A DNA stretch of 57,947 nt from Mesaphorura yosii. Lineage: Eukaryota; Arthropoda; Collembola; Poduromorpha; Tullbergiidae. The position numbers were made by a program, and so were the translations under genes. The DNA lies in assembly GCA_009869945.1 (NCBI GenBank), contig WIXG01000429.1:1-57947 (forward strand). Direction: 5' to 3'. The notes under the pieces were generated by a model. That model was not told the DNA's origin, made no database searches, and was given only the letters and a program-made list of their open reading frames with translations. This document shows positions 37,701 to 49,328 of this stretch, piece by piece (position 1 is the first letter of the stretch; each line of letters starts with the position of its first letter).

Positions 37701-40700
37701 GTCCTGGTCGCATTCCTGATCAGGACGCTCCTGACTTGACACCCTTGACACTTTTGCAATCGTTGCCTGAGGTATCTCAACATCTTCGAAGCAATTCTTT
37801 AAATGTGTTGAGCGTGTGTTTGAGGACCCGTCCTCCATGTGCTTCCACCCGCCGATGGGTTCTATTATCAGTGTTGAGAAATTTTCAAGAAAAGCTCGCA
37901 ACCCAAAGCAGCTCTGAAGTTGAAGGAGAAAACTTCGATGAAAGAGTTTTAAATGTTTGTCAGAGTTGTAGTCTGATTCGTAAATCTGTATGATGGGGTC
38001 CAGCAACGTCTTCACAGATTCTGCGAAATATGCAGAGAATATGGTTATCGACACCTATTTAGAAATCATAAAAACCATGCTAAAATTCTAACCACCGAAA
38101 GCTTACTTTTTCTGCCAATGGCTCTGGCAAATGGGCAGAAAAGGTTCCATACTGCCAAAACTCGTGTGCTCGGATTTTTGAATAAATCCAAGATGAATGG
38201 TAAAACAAGTTCCAAACCAACTTCATCGAAATCATTTATCATTTGTATAAAGTCTCGTGAAAAAGATTTCACTCTAATTTCTTCGGTTTTCTGGCGAAAG
38301 GCGGCGTCGAGTGGATCCGCGACACTTAGCATGGAGTCAAAACTTCTGAGACCGTTGACAAGTTTGTAGAATTGGTTAAAGTACTTTGGAAATGGTATAG
38401 GACTAAGATCGCCTGCTAGTAATAACAGCGTAGTAGAGATATCTAATGGGATGGAAAAGTTAAACGAGGAATCAGGAGAAAATATCACTTGAATTGTTCG
38501 CTTTATAAATTGAGGAATTGGCTCAAGTGTATCCATCAGCGTTTGGTAGAATTCGAAACGTTTGTCAACGCCCTTAACTGCGTTTACAACGTGCTGCACT
38601 TTTGTTGGAAATATCAGTTCAATGAGCAAGCAGCCAAACAGTTTCACGTACTCGGAGACGGACCTTTCGGAGCCTTTTGGCGTGATGCCTGTCAATTGCA
38701 CTCCCGTCTTCGAGTTAAAATGTGTCCTAAAGAAGTTCAGTGAAACCTCGAAGTCATTTAAGAAGCCCATAGGATCGTAATGCCTGGGAAGCGTAATGAA
38801 TTCAGTTTCCTTCTCCAGATCTCCTTCACGCATTTCTAAAGAACAACCATACATTGGTTAAAATGAAGTTTCTGAAGTAATTTTAATCCCTGATCCCCAG
38901 GAAAGTAGCCTCCTTACTTTTTAGCTCAGCATAACTGACCACGTTTTTATAATCGCGTGTTCTGTTTCTTCTTGGAGGATGAGGCGTCTGAAATAGTTGC
39001 ACAATTCCAGTCTTCAAAAGATGCTCGTGTTTATCCACTAGCGATAAATAGACGTTTTTGCTCTTTACGGCTGCGCTTCCAACTAATTTATATCCAAATG
39101 TATGATCTATCCAGTGATGCAGTTTTGAAGAAACTTGATCACTTTCTAACAACTCTCGATGAAATCGAATGAATTCTTCGGGCGACGAACACCACGAAGG
39201 CGGAAGCAAGTCTGGCAGATCTGGATGAATTGATTTGAACATGCTGGCATCAAAAAAGAACTCGGGCACACATTCATCCGGGCTCCAATCGTATATTCTC
39301 TGAATAGAGACGGGATACTCCGCTGGTACCCTGAAATCAAGAATGTACAATTTGCAGTGAAGAGCGAAACAACAGAAAGGACGCACCTACCATTTCGGAC
39401 GTACGAATTTGCAAAGGATTTCCTTCGGTGTCTGCCTCGCTTTGTAAACGTAGTATGTGATTTCTGAAATAAGAAATGAAATACTGACGAGTACTATGTC
39501 TTCCATGTCTATGTTCTTTCGACATGCTCATGTCATACCTGAGAGAATATCCGTTATATGGTGAGGAATCTAAGAGAATGGGAGTAATTCATTAGAATTG
39601 TTGAGAAAGAATTGGTAGTGTGAAAGAAACTACTGTACTTACGCTGTTGACAGAGCTTTTCTCTTCAAACATTAACGTGAGTTGCCTTTCACCTTTATTG
39701 ATTCTGAACTTCGATTTCGTCAAATCTCTCCATCCACCATTTTTTATAGTGAAATCACTCACCCATGGAAAAACAGGGTGATAATTCGGATTAACGTTGC
39801 AAACGCGTCCACATAAATAGTTCAGGAACATGAGGTAATCAAAATTGGTAATTATGCCTTCACACCAAAGACGAATGACGGACTCCACAATTTTCGCATC
39901 AAAATGCTCTTCCTCCAATTTTTCCAGGCTTCCTTGTTTGGCTCTCTCGACGCATGTTTGTATAAATTCTTGAACCCTGGCATCTATCTGCGGCTTGCAT
40001 GACTCTATCGGGTTCTTGACTTCCAACTTGTTGAGTATCATTCCAATATTTGGTCTTATGTTTACGAAGAGACTTTCGTCGGTCCATATGGAAAAAAGTG
40101 TAATATCTCCAATCGGAATGCCACTAACCTCCATGTCATGAATAAATTGCAAGATTTGGTAAATGATGAAGAGAAGTTTCACATTAGAGGAGACAAGTTT
40201 TTCCGGCGAAAAATTAACACAGTCTTGCAATGTGAAATGGGAATATAAATGAAAGATAAGAAAAGTGTCATTCTGAGCCTTAAGCACGGCTAAAGGCTGA
40301 GCTAGGCTAGACATTGAGTTTGTTGTTGAATCAACATTTAACGCTGAACTTTGTGGAAGTGTATCGTTTGATCCTTGATTAGTTTTGTATAGCGTATCTA
40401 GCAAGATTTGTAAATAACTAGAGCCGGTGGAATGTATGAGTTCCTGAGTTTGAACTTCCTCTTGAGTTGGTTCCAAAGAACCTAAGAAAAACAAAAGCAT
40501 ACCACTTTAAGCTTCAAGAGTGATAGGAAGAATTGCATACCTTCCAGATAGGAGATACTTGGTTGCTGCCAAACATAGTTAAAATTTGCTTCCCCAAGGA
40601 AGTCGTTTAGCTTTGGCAGGATGCGTTTCTTTGGCTGCTTCTGCTGCCCAGACGCAGAATCGCTGAGAGCAAATGCTCGCTGGTCATTGGATTCCAGTTT

Positions 40701-41334
40701 CTTGTAAGACTTTGTACCATCAGCGGCCTTGATGGTCTGCGTTGTTAGAATTCATGTCAGAATATAAAACGTGTCTGAAATAATACATCAAGGCAATTAC
40801 TGTGAGATGAAGAAAATTCCAAGCAGTCCCAAAGTTTTCAAGGGCTCCTTGTCGTAGAAATGCGTTAATTTGATCATCATTGAGTGTGTCGTGGACAATG
40901 AACTTCTTTGGCACTTTCTTTTCGGAGATTATTTGCCTGGAACGTACAATACACAGAAACTTAACGTGGCCCATTTTGACCTATAACATAAAGCGGCATA
41001 TTATTATTATTACAAATTCATTTATTCACGAAATCAATGTTCACATGATATTAGATCGAACATTCTCCTTGATAGGGCAGTTACATGTTCTTCTTTCTGA
41101 TAAAACATTCTTGCCATATTAATACAGGCTCATCTTAATTTAACATAACATAAAGCGGCGTAGACGTGAAACTTACCGAATCCAGCTTTTGTGTGTTGCC
41201 AACAAAAAACATTTTTGCTGCATATGATGCTGATCATTTTGGGCAGGTGGGCCAGTAAAACTTTTTGACAGTTCTACGACATACTTTTCGGGGATGGACA
41301 AACCCAGTTTGTCCAAGTACGAAGAGCTTTTCAT
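34781..41334 (-). CDS. WDR81: WD repeat and BEACH domain protein WDR81
   Basis: Family role: with WDR91 it restrains class III PI3-kinase on endosomes, promoting early-to-late endosome conversion, and it assists aggregate autophagy. Exons (minus): 41177-41334, 40801-40936, 40541-40736, 39643-40481, 39539-39569, 39391-39463, 38918-39330, 38107-38835, 37265-38020, 37019-37194, 36833-36937, 36639-36770, 36407-36554, 36225-36327, 35880-36120, 35711-35816, 35473-35642, 35261-35413, 35084-35190, 34781-35012. Phases close perfectly over 1,667 residues (human about 1,940). The BEACH domain (about 390-610) shows [21 protein letters not shown]-like [42 protein letters not shown] and [13 protein letters not shown]. 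The helical middle has an acidic Ser-rich insert around 900-1,000. C-terminal WD40 repeats (about 1,364-1,667) include [20 protein letters not shown] and HLWDPF, and end [14 protein letters not shown]. The acceptor of the exon at 36120 is a GAG site chosen to keep frame; it is the least certain junction. The first ATG was used as start. The 31-base exon is unusually small. Confidence 0.94.
40983..41159 (-). mobile_element. Probable truncated LINE/SINE tail with 15-bp target-site duplication
   Basis: Within WDR81 intron 1 (40937-41176) the 15-mer ATAACATAAAGCGGC occurs exactly twice, at 40983-40997 and 41145-41159. The 147 bases between them read, on the minus strand, as unique sequence ending in a (TAA)n-type tail directly against the downstream copy. 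A long exact direct repeat flanking a segment with a simple-repeat 3' tail is the hallmark of target-primed retrotransposition. The body is too short to assign to a clade and has no coding capacity. Both splice sites of the intron lie outside the duplication. Confidence 0.65.
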
Positions 41335-41721
41335 ACCCGTAAACCAATTTTCGGTATCAGTTGCTCATGTTGAAGTACAAGTTTCAATCACAGCACAATA
41401 CAATGAGATAAAACCACTGAACCCAAATAAATTTAATGACGCTACATTGTTTACCGTGAAATATGAAACATAAACAACCTAGGCGTATTCTAGCGTTTAT
41501 TTGTATTTATTGACAAGATGTTAATGACGTGAGAATTTGAAATTCGTGGGCCTACTTTCACTTGTCTCGGTTTGTTTACATTACGGGCTTTGTGCTTTTA
41601 CTTCGTGAGCTTTCTTTACACATACGAAATGCAGCGTCAGAGAAAGTAACAGGATAAAAATGAGTCAAAAATAAAAATTGCCTCCAACATTGGATGGTCT
41701 GGATGCTCGACAATTTGTGAA

Positions 41722-41727
41722 TTTATT
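41722..41727 (-). promoter_or_regulatory. Candidate poly(A) signal for DHRS7B
   Basis: Minus-strand AATAAA (TTTATT on plus), 210 bases after the DHRS7B stop and about 390 bases before the WDR81 ATG. Further TTTATT copies lie near 41490, so the one used is uncertain. Confidence 0.4.
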
Positions 41728-41936
41728 ATTAAAATTCCGTTGCGCACATATTCGATTTAACATTACATCGCATTCCAAATAAATACACACATGATGAGTT
41801 TTGACTCAAAATTCATGGACAGGAGCTAGGCTAGGTGGACAGGTTTAGAAGGATAAAAGCGATAAAATTAAAAATTGAATTAAGCTACACTTGTGTACAT
41901 AACTACTGCGAGCACCTAAGATTAAGCCAGCCGTCA

Positions 41937-43275
41937 TTATCTTTCCTTTCTAGCGCGATTGGACATTATGTGAAAGTACAGTGAAGGAAACCAATATCTT
42001 ATAAATATAGCGAGACGAGGAAGAGGTGAAGAAATTATGATTTCTTTCTCGTGATTCATCACAGCATGTAATGTTTTTTGTGCAACAAATTCAGCAGAGT
42101 ATCCGTTTGCAGTGTTGTTGTCCATTTTACCATGCAAATGACCAGAAGAAGTTAGCGCATTGAGAGACAACTTTGTGTTTACGTAGCTGGGATTCACGAC
42201 GATTATTTCAATGCCACTGTCAGCCAGTTCTGCTCTTAAGGAATCTGCCAGTGCTTGAAGTGCGTGTTTCGAGGCGGTGTATGCCGATCTGTATGGGAGC
42301 GCGATCTTCGATTGAACACTGCTCATGAAGACAATGGTGCCGGACTGTTTTTGAGCCATAGATTGTGCTATGTCTGCGAATAACATGAAAAACAGCTGTT
42401 ACAATTGGATTGATCTGAGAAAAATGGAATGATGCATATTTCAACGTGAAATACAAGTGATGTACTGTGACAACGTGCATTGCATTGTCATTGATTGAGC
42501 TATAATAAGGCAGAAGGCTTTGGGTTTCACTTACGTCTCGTAAAACATAACGGCCCAAAATAATTTACTGTCATAAGTTTCTGATCAACAGTGATGTTCG
42601 TATCCAGCACGTTTCCTCGAAAACTCTTCCCAGCATTATTTATGAGAATATCAATCCATCCATATATTTCAACAGCTGAGTTGGCCAAGTTTGGTAGGGA
42701 GTCTAAATCTTCTAAGTTTAGCACTAATATGGCAGGAACATAGACGGGACCATACTGCACAAATCCAAATCACAAAAATATTATCAATACTTATAGTCAA
42801 GTAAGCTTCGCAATGTAATGTAACAATTGCACTTGTAAACGAGAAGGACAACTTACGGTTTCGATGCGGACTAGCTCAGCTTTGACTCGTTCGAGCTCTT
42901 CTTTCTTTCTTGAAGCTAATATTAGTTGGCACCCAGCTTTGTAAAATTCGTGCGCGAGACTTTCTCCAATTCCAGAACTCGCCCCAGTGATCAGTACGAC
43001 CTAGCACATAAATGACATGCATTTATAGATAATGAAAACCGAAAGGAAACAGAACCCATTAATGATAATGATGGGCAGCAACACCAGCGGTTTACCTTTC
43101 CCTCCAAAGGGCGCTTCTTAAACCCAAATCTTTCTCGAAATTTTCTGATTGCTTGATAAACCAAGATGGGAAGTGCCACAGGAAAGAACAAATAGAGCAG
43201 CACACCTTTCCAGTATGCCTTGTTGAAACGGTTTTGTTCGGCCAATTTTACAGCCAAATCGTGAGTTATGACCAT
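41937..43275 (-). CDS. DHRS7B: Dehydrogenase/reductase SDR family member 7B-like
   Basis: Classical short-chain dehydrogenase/reductase of the DHRS7B (PexRAP) type. The mammalian family member is an ER/peroxisomal NADPH-dependent acyl/alkyl-dihydroxyacetone-phosphate reductase in ether-lipid synthesis; the substrate here is inferred. Exons (minus): 43096-43275, 42857-43000, 42535-42754, 41937-42373; phases agree, 326 residues, close to the usual 310-325. An N-terminal hydrophobic anchor spans about residues 24-43 (LLYLFFPVALPILVY). The cofactor motif TGASSGIG is at about 65-72. NNAG, YFGP, a catalytic Ser in MSSVQSKIALPYRSAY and the YTASK active-site Tyr/Lys are all present, and the C-terminus is basic (SNRARKER). 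The last-exon acceptor was set at TTCGCAG|ACATAG because it alone keeps frame and the family spacing between FT and SM. An upstream frame extension lacks an ATG, so the ATG at 43275 is the start. Confidence 0.93.
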
Positions 43276-45310
43276 GGTGTGGGCGTCCTGATTTACTGTT
43301 GATGTTCCACTTGACTTACGAATACTGGTTACTTGACTCGAGTCGGTGCACAATAAAATATTTACGAATTATGTTCTAGAAAGCAGCACGGATTGCAGAT
43401 CCTCCGAAAATTATGAGATCATTCGATTCAATTTAAGTTCCTGTTATAAAAGAAAAGAGGTTAGAATTAGGGTTAGCACAACAAGTCATGATTCGATGAT
43501 CAAACTTTGACTTCACTCGCATGACGCTCAACACGTTAACACACTTGGACTTTTACGTAATAATCATTTCCAGGTCTATGCTTATGATCTAGCACGAACG
43601 AATTCTCTGCGCAAATGCTTACCGTGGTCAGTCCCATCATCCAAAAATATCACGTGAATCGCAGAAACGGTTAGTGTAGAGTTTACGAGGCTCACTCGGT
43701 CACTGATAGTAAAATAGTTAAGCAATAAATTCAATGAAGTTAGTGGAGTTTTGGCTCTTCACTTAGCCACTGCCTCTGCCGCGCTTCACACAGAGTTGTA
43801 CTTGTCTCGCTGCTCAACATCTCATTCCAATCTCTTCTCATGAGTGAGTGTCATGTCACGGCCTTCGCCGTGCCATCGCATTGCATTGTGCGCCTGCATT
43901 GGGAAACAACATTCATTCAACATTTGGTATGCAACCATCAAGAACGAAGTGGAGTCTATGAAGTTTTGATCCCCGCGCCGCTACTATTATTGTTGCATGA
44001 TGCATAATTTGTCCGTAAACATTAAATTGTCGCTGTGGCCGTACTGGAAGTTCTCCAAGATGAAATAGAATTTCACGCGTCTTATTGTTGCGCGCTGCAA
44101 CAATGCGTTGTGGCAGTGTCAATGTGGGATTAAGCTGCCAGCTAACTGCCGTTGTCAGCGTGTACGGCTATTTGGCTTGTTATGCATTTAAACATTACAT
44201 AACTACCAGCTAGGTACGGTAGTCATAGTTCTACTCGTCTTGCGTACATTTCACGTGACTTACTACATACCAGCAGTTGTTGCAAACTGCAAGCTGGTCG
44301 AGAATCATGCATCAACTGTAGCGTTAGCGTGTATACAAGCGACGCCGCCACTAGTGGCACTAGTGGGTGCTTCTATTCATTCGGTTCGATCTCAAATTTT
44401 TGTGCCCTGGCCTTCATTGAATTGCGCCGCCGACGAGGTCATCGAAGGTCGATGCCACGCTGCTCAAGTATAAAGTTATTAAATTATAAATGCTCGTAAT
44501 TAATTGAAATGAATGAACTCATGTCTATGGCGTAATTTTACTATTCTGTTCTCCGGGAATTTTATTTGGAAAGATGCCTCTTTCATGTTCATAATTCTCG
44601 CCAGGGTGGCGCTTGGCTTTACCTTTGAGTTTTAAACTCCACAGTTCGACTTGGTGCCAACAGCGTCGGCCGTCGGCTTGGGTAATGATTCTGGCCATTC
44701 TGGAATAAGGGGTAAGATTATGGCATAATCATAATTATTGGTTGGAATAGATATCCGTACTCGTCTTGATATCAAGTCCCTCGTAATAATGCGAATAAAT
44801 TATAATGTTGTAATGCGTAATCGTTGTCTTCGTTGTGCATGAGAGCATGGGCGAGTTTGATGGAAGCCAGAAAGCCGAGGGAAGGAAAGTCTAAACTGAA
44901 TGTAAACTTATGTGAAAAGGGAAAGTGGGTTGGAACAGTTCATTCTGCACGATCTTTCCGGCGTCTGTCTCACTAACATTTTGAGCAGCCCATTATACAA
45001 GAGCGAGTTCACTTCAGTGCATCATTTCTCATTGTAATGGTTACGTTACTTGTGGGAACCACTATACGACTCCGGCGGCTAGCGCTATACTGCACCAGTC
45101 AGTAATTTATTGGTTGGGTTACATTCATTTTGTATGTCTGGCTTACCTGTTCTACATTCCGGGTATCATCCGGTATTTTATGAATTTAAATTAAATTACA
45201 GATCACCGAATTTAGGACGCAAGTGTCCACGAAAGATCTGTTTGTTGCAGTGCTCAGTTACTCAGCAATTCGGCTTTTAATCCACGACTCCGAGCAAAGA
45301 AACTCAAATT
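43276..45310. other. Divergent intergenic region between DHRS7B and ebi
   Basis: About 2 kb separate the start codons of two oppositely oriented genes, so both promoters must lie here. There are somewhat GC-richer, CpG-containing patches near 44,150-44,450 and 44,630-44,700. I found no convincing TATA box, exon or RNA gene. Short open frames on both strands look like chance. Confidence 0.6.
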
Positions 45311-47834
45311 ATGAGTTTTTCCAGCGACGAGGTTAATTTCCTCGTCTATCGTTATTTGCAAGAATCAGGTAAGATGAACATAATGGGCTCATGGACCCAG
45401 AGTTGCGGGCAGAGCACGGCGGCAGTGTAGCCAAATGAAGATACCGGGCTCCCGACCGGCAATGGGTTGAATTGGAGTTAAGGGTAGCCAGCTCATAGTG
45501 CGCCGCATTGCACAATGGTGGTTGTGATGTGTTGGCCAACGCAACCTAACCTATCCCATGCAGTCCCATGTGTTCTGGAACTAAGAATTTCTCTGGCTAC
45601 CCTTAATTCCAATCCAACGTCGGCAATGTACCGGCGAAGGCTCCATTCATTCAGGCTCAAGTCATTCATACGATAATTTATATTTTGAAGGTTTCCAACA
45701 TTCCGCATACACCTTTGGTATTGAATCACATATTTCACAATCAAACATTAATGGAGCTCTAGTGCCTCCAGCAGCACTTCTAAGTATTATTCAGAAAGGA
45801 CTTCAATACACTGAAGCTGAGATATCTATTGGTGATGATGGAACCGAACGGATGATAGACTCCCTCTCATTGATTGATGCCGTAATGCCGGATGTAGTGG
45901 CAACGAGACAGCAGCAAGCCCAAAAAATGACGAAAGAAAATTCAGCCGATACGAATAATATAGAAGATGTTAAGCATCCGTACTGTAAGCCAAGAAGAAC
46001 CTGTTTCGAATAATTCTTATCATGATTTGAGAAATTACACTTCTTTGAATGCAGCAACCACAGGCAATTCCGAAACAGCAGCGGAGCCGATGGACACTAC
46101 AATTGAAATTCCAACAAACAAGTCCACAGTGCTAAGAGGACATGAGTCTGAAGTATTTATATGCGCTTGGAATCCGACAACAGATCTCCTGGCTTCAGGG
46201 TAAGTGGGTATAATAGTCAAAATGACAATGGGAATAGAGGGGTTCGATGCTCAATTTAAATTTGTGCTGATTTGGAATAGGTCTGGAGATTCAACAGCAA
46301 GAATTTGGAATATGGAAGCAAACGCTTCTTCGACAACAAATAATCAGTTAGTTTTAAGACATTGCATTCAGAAAGGTGGAGCAGAGGTAAGCCGTTGCCA
46401 GTTTCGTTCCTTGTGCGAAGGGAAATTAACTAATCAATTCCGGCACTGCTCTTCAGGTTCCATCAAATAAAGACGTGACATCGTTGGACTGGAACTGTGA
46501 TGGAAGTTTATTAGCTACAGGCTCTTACGACGGCTACGCCAGAATCTGGAACACTGAAGGCAGACTAGTATCAACGCTAGGACAGCACAAAGGACCAATA
46601 TTTGCATTAAAGTGGAATAAGCGTGGAAACTACATTTTATCGGCGGGTGTGGATAAAACAACGATCATTTGGGATGCCGCGTAAGTTGCCTAATAAATCT
46701 CTATAAGACTAATGTCATAAACCAGCAGTGGGCATGCAATTTCTATTTTCTGTTGATTCAGATCTGGCCAATGTACACAGCAGTTTGCATTTCATTCTGC
46801 ACCTGCACTGGATGTTGACTGGCAATCGAACACATCATTTGCATCCTGTTCCACTGACCAGTGCATACATGTCTGCAAATTGGGGGTTGATAAACCAATT
46901 AAATCATTTCAAGGTCACACGGTACGTACGTCACAAAGCACCCATTAAATGATATTACAGTTTATTTTTCTAAGTTGCTGGTACTAATTTGTTGATTTTG
47001 AATTCTCGATCTCGCTAGAACGAAGTGAATGCTATTAAATGGGATCCGCAAGGAAAGCTCTTGGCGTCCTGTTCTGATGACATGACTTTAAAGGTTGAAT
47101 TTCGCTTTTGAAGTTGCAGAAACTAACTGGGCTATCCTAATTGTTCTCTTAACATTTTGCCAGATTTGGTCGATGAACCAGGACACATGTGTGCACGACC
47201 TTCAAGCTCATTCGAAAGAAATCTACACAATTAAATGGTCGCCTACTGGACCCGGGACAGTAAATCCCAATATGAATCTGATTCTTGCCAGTGCTTCGTT
47301 TGATTCTACTGTTAGACTCTGGGACGTTGAAAGAGGCGTTTGCATTCACAAATTAACGAAACATACTGAACCAGTGTACAGGTAAGTCGTCATCAGTATT
47401 TTCAAATTTTTCTCATTCGTACGAGTGTTGAACCGTTAAGTTTTATTGGGATAATTTTAGTGTTGCATTTTCTCCTGATGGATTGTTGTTGGCATCTGGA
47501 AGCTTTGATAAATGTGTTCATATTTGGTCCACCCAGGTAAGAATTCTATCCCATCCCAATGAGAAATGTTTAAGCGGTCTCGTTTCGTATAAAGAACTCT
47601 GTGTAAAATATTTTCCATTCCTTAGTCGGGCCAGCTAGTGCATAGTTACAAAGGAACAGGAGGAATCTTTGAAGTTTGTTGGAATTCTTCAGGAAATAAG
47701 GTATGTATATATTCTACGCGATTTGATCAAGACCGACCAAGTAACCTTCATTTCTTTCATTTGTTTTTTTAATTCAGGTTGGAGCAAGTGCATCTGATGG
47801 CAGTGTTGTCGTTTTGGACCTTAGAAAGTCCTAA
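45311..47834 (+). CDS. ebi: TBL1/TBL1XR1/ebi: F-box-like WD40 corepressor subunit
   Basis: Nuclear scaffold of the NCoR/SMRT-HDAC3 complex that binds histones and recruits ubiquitin machinery for corepressor exchange; ebi in Drosophila. Exons: 45311-45368, 45691-45984, 46055-46199, 46281-46386, 46457-46680, 46762-46921, 47019-47093, 47164-47381, 47461-47536, 47626-47700, 47778-47834; phases agree, 495 residues (human TBL1XR1 514). The LisH motif ([17 protein letters not shown], residues 3-19) starts the protein, followed by the F-box-like segment ([19 protein letters not shown] and [13 protein letters not shown]). A short linker lacks the Ala/Gln tract of vertebrates. WD40 repeats run from [10 protein letters not shown] to the end, with [41 protein letters not shown] and [14 protein letters not shown]. 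Introns are mostly about 70-100 bp; intron 1 (322 bp) carries a MITE-like insertion. The 70-bp intron at 45985-46054 is needed to join the two linker frames. Confidence 0.96.
45457..45628. mobile_element. MITE-like element with 26-bp inverted repeats and 8-bp direct flanks
   Basis: Within ebi intron 1, the 26-mer at 45466-45491 (core TTAAGGGTAGCCAG) is repeated inverted at 45593-45618 with 24 of 26 positions matching. Just outside, CGGCAATG occurs as a direct repeat at 45457-45464 and 45621-45628. Terminal inverted repeats plus an 8-bp duplication suggest a non-autonomous DNA transposon; 8 bp is typical of hAT and P elements. One and two extra bases separate the inverted repeats from the direct repeats, so the exact ends are uncertain. 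There is no coding capacity. Confidence 0.65.
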
Positions 47835-49271
47835 TTTTCTTCTACTTATCATTTAGCTGTTATTTTGTACAGCTAGCATTAGGCCTATCTATAACTCTTT
47901 ACTAAAAATGGTGAATTGTTTTACAGGGACTTAGATAGAGTTAGGTTTTTTAATATCATTGAAATCATTGTCGTATGTGTTTTAATGTGACTATATTTTT
48001 ACTTGTATGTTTTATCGTCATTGTATTTGCCCTACGTTATGTATTTTTTATCATGGAATTGAAAGTTTACTTAGCGTCTTTTTGATCAGCTCTTTTAGTG
48101 CCCAGCGACAGCGTTAAACGATTACTGGAGCGAGTATTTTAGAAAGTAAGCATCAGGTATGCCGGTTCTCTGGTATGCGCGCAGGGCTTTTGAAGCCACA
48201 TGAAAAACTTTATAGTTATCGTAGACTTCTCAATTAAATATGAAAATTTCCATCCATTTACATCTACATTAACTAAATACTGAATCGTTGTACCTTATGC
48301 AAAAATATGACTCCGGAAAAGAAATGTTACTAATTTTAGCAATTGTCTCATTACACTGAAAAAGAGCAACAATAAACAGAAGATGAATTGATAAATTGCG
48401 AACCTTACTGTTTGTCCATTCTGGACTCTACAATCATTTTCATTATTGAAAAGCATAGCCACCCAAGAAAAGAAAAGAGTAGTGTTGCAAGATCTGTGTG
48501 TCAAAGTGCGAATATAAGGTGCATATTTAGTCAGTATGAGGTACTTTACTAAGGCGAACCTAACCGTACAAAACAAAACACTCTTGAGTCAACCATCAAC
48601 CTATGCTTCAAAACGAACCCAGTTCTCTAGCACGTAGAATTAAAGACAGAACACAGGCCAGTACATATACAGCATAGCATATCAAAAGTAAGTCGCATGC
48701 ACATTGGACTACTATGCTGCTGTCGTTCTTGCCAGAGACTTCAATGTGCAAATGTGCACGCAGTTGGTGTGTTTTGTGTTGCCAACCTGAGGTATCAGGT
48801 ATGTGCTGAGGCGTATAGTGAAATCTGAACTAGTTAAGAGTTAAGAGGACTTTAGACTTTTAGCCACATGAAGGCATAAATTTTGTTTTGGTCACTTGAA
48901 CTCTTCCTACTGTGAGTGAACTATGTCTGTCACGAAATAGTGATATCTATCTGTCACACAGTGGTCTTGTGCGAATTATTTATTGCAACTCAATATCTTG
49001 AATTCCTGTCTTATAATTCTATCAATCAGTGAAAAAGTTATCAACTTAGACAATAGACATAACATCGTGGTCCGGTGCGACTATCTCCTTTGCTTTATCT
49101 CGACTCAGGTAACAAATCTGATCTACATGCACCACAGCGCAACAGGGGCTTTAGTATAGGCTTCGGTTTATGTATTATGCTGTGATGATACATTACCGAA
49201 GTAAAATGTTTGTGAGAAATGAAATATGGAAAGAGAGGATATTTTAACTTGTGTTCCATTTTCTTCTGCAG
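47835..49271 (+). other. ebi 3' UTR and intergenic region; probable PABIR 5' UTR exon
   Basis: No coding exon was recognised. The first part is presumably ebi 3' UTR; ATTAAA near 48,232 may serve as a poly(A) signal. Near the end a strong donor (ACTCAG|GTAACA at 49109) pairs with a strong acceptor (TTCTTCTGCAG ending 49271). This suggests that a non-coding first exon of the next gene ends at 49108. Confidence 0.45.
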
Positions 49272-49328
49272 GTAATACACGGAAGACGCCCTGATGTGAC
49301 CTCTCAAAAGTTGCAAGGTTCAAACAGG

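Noticed and set aside
40720..40974. Minus-strand frame starting MGHVKFLC as the WDR81 N-terminus
   Set aside because: Using its ATG or the upstream TTATAG acceptor breaks phase with the first exon. The acceptor at 40937 (TTCCAG) keeps phase and leaves this leader as intron.
42361..42386. Longer DHRS7B last exon starting at the AACAG acceptor near 42395
   Set aside because: It is phase 0 while the preceding exon ends in phase 1. The TTCGCAG acceptor at 42374 keeps both frame and family spacing.
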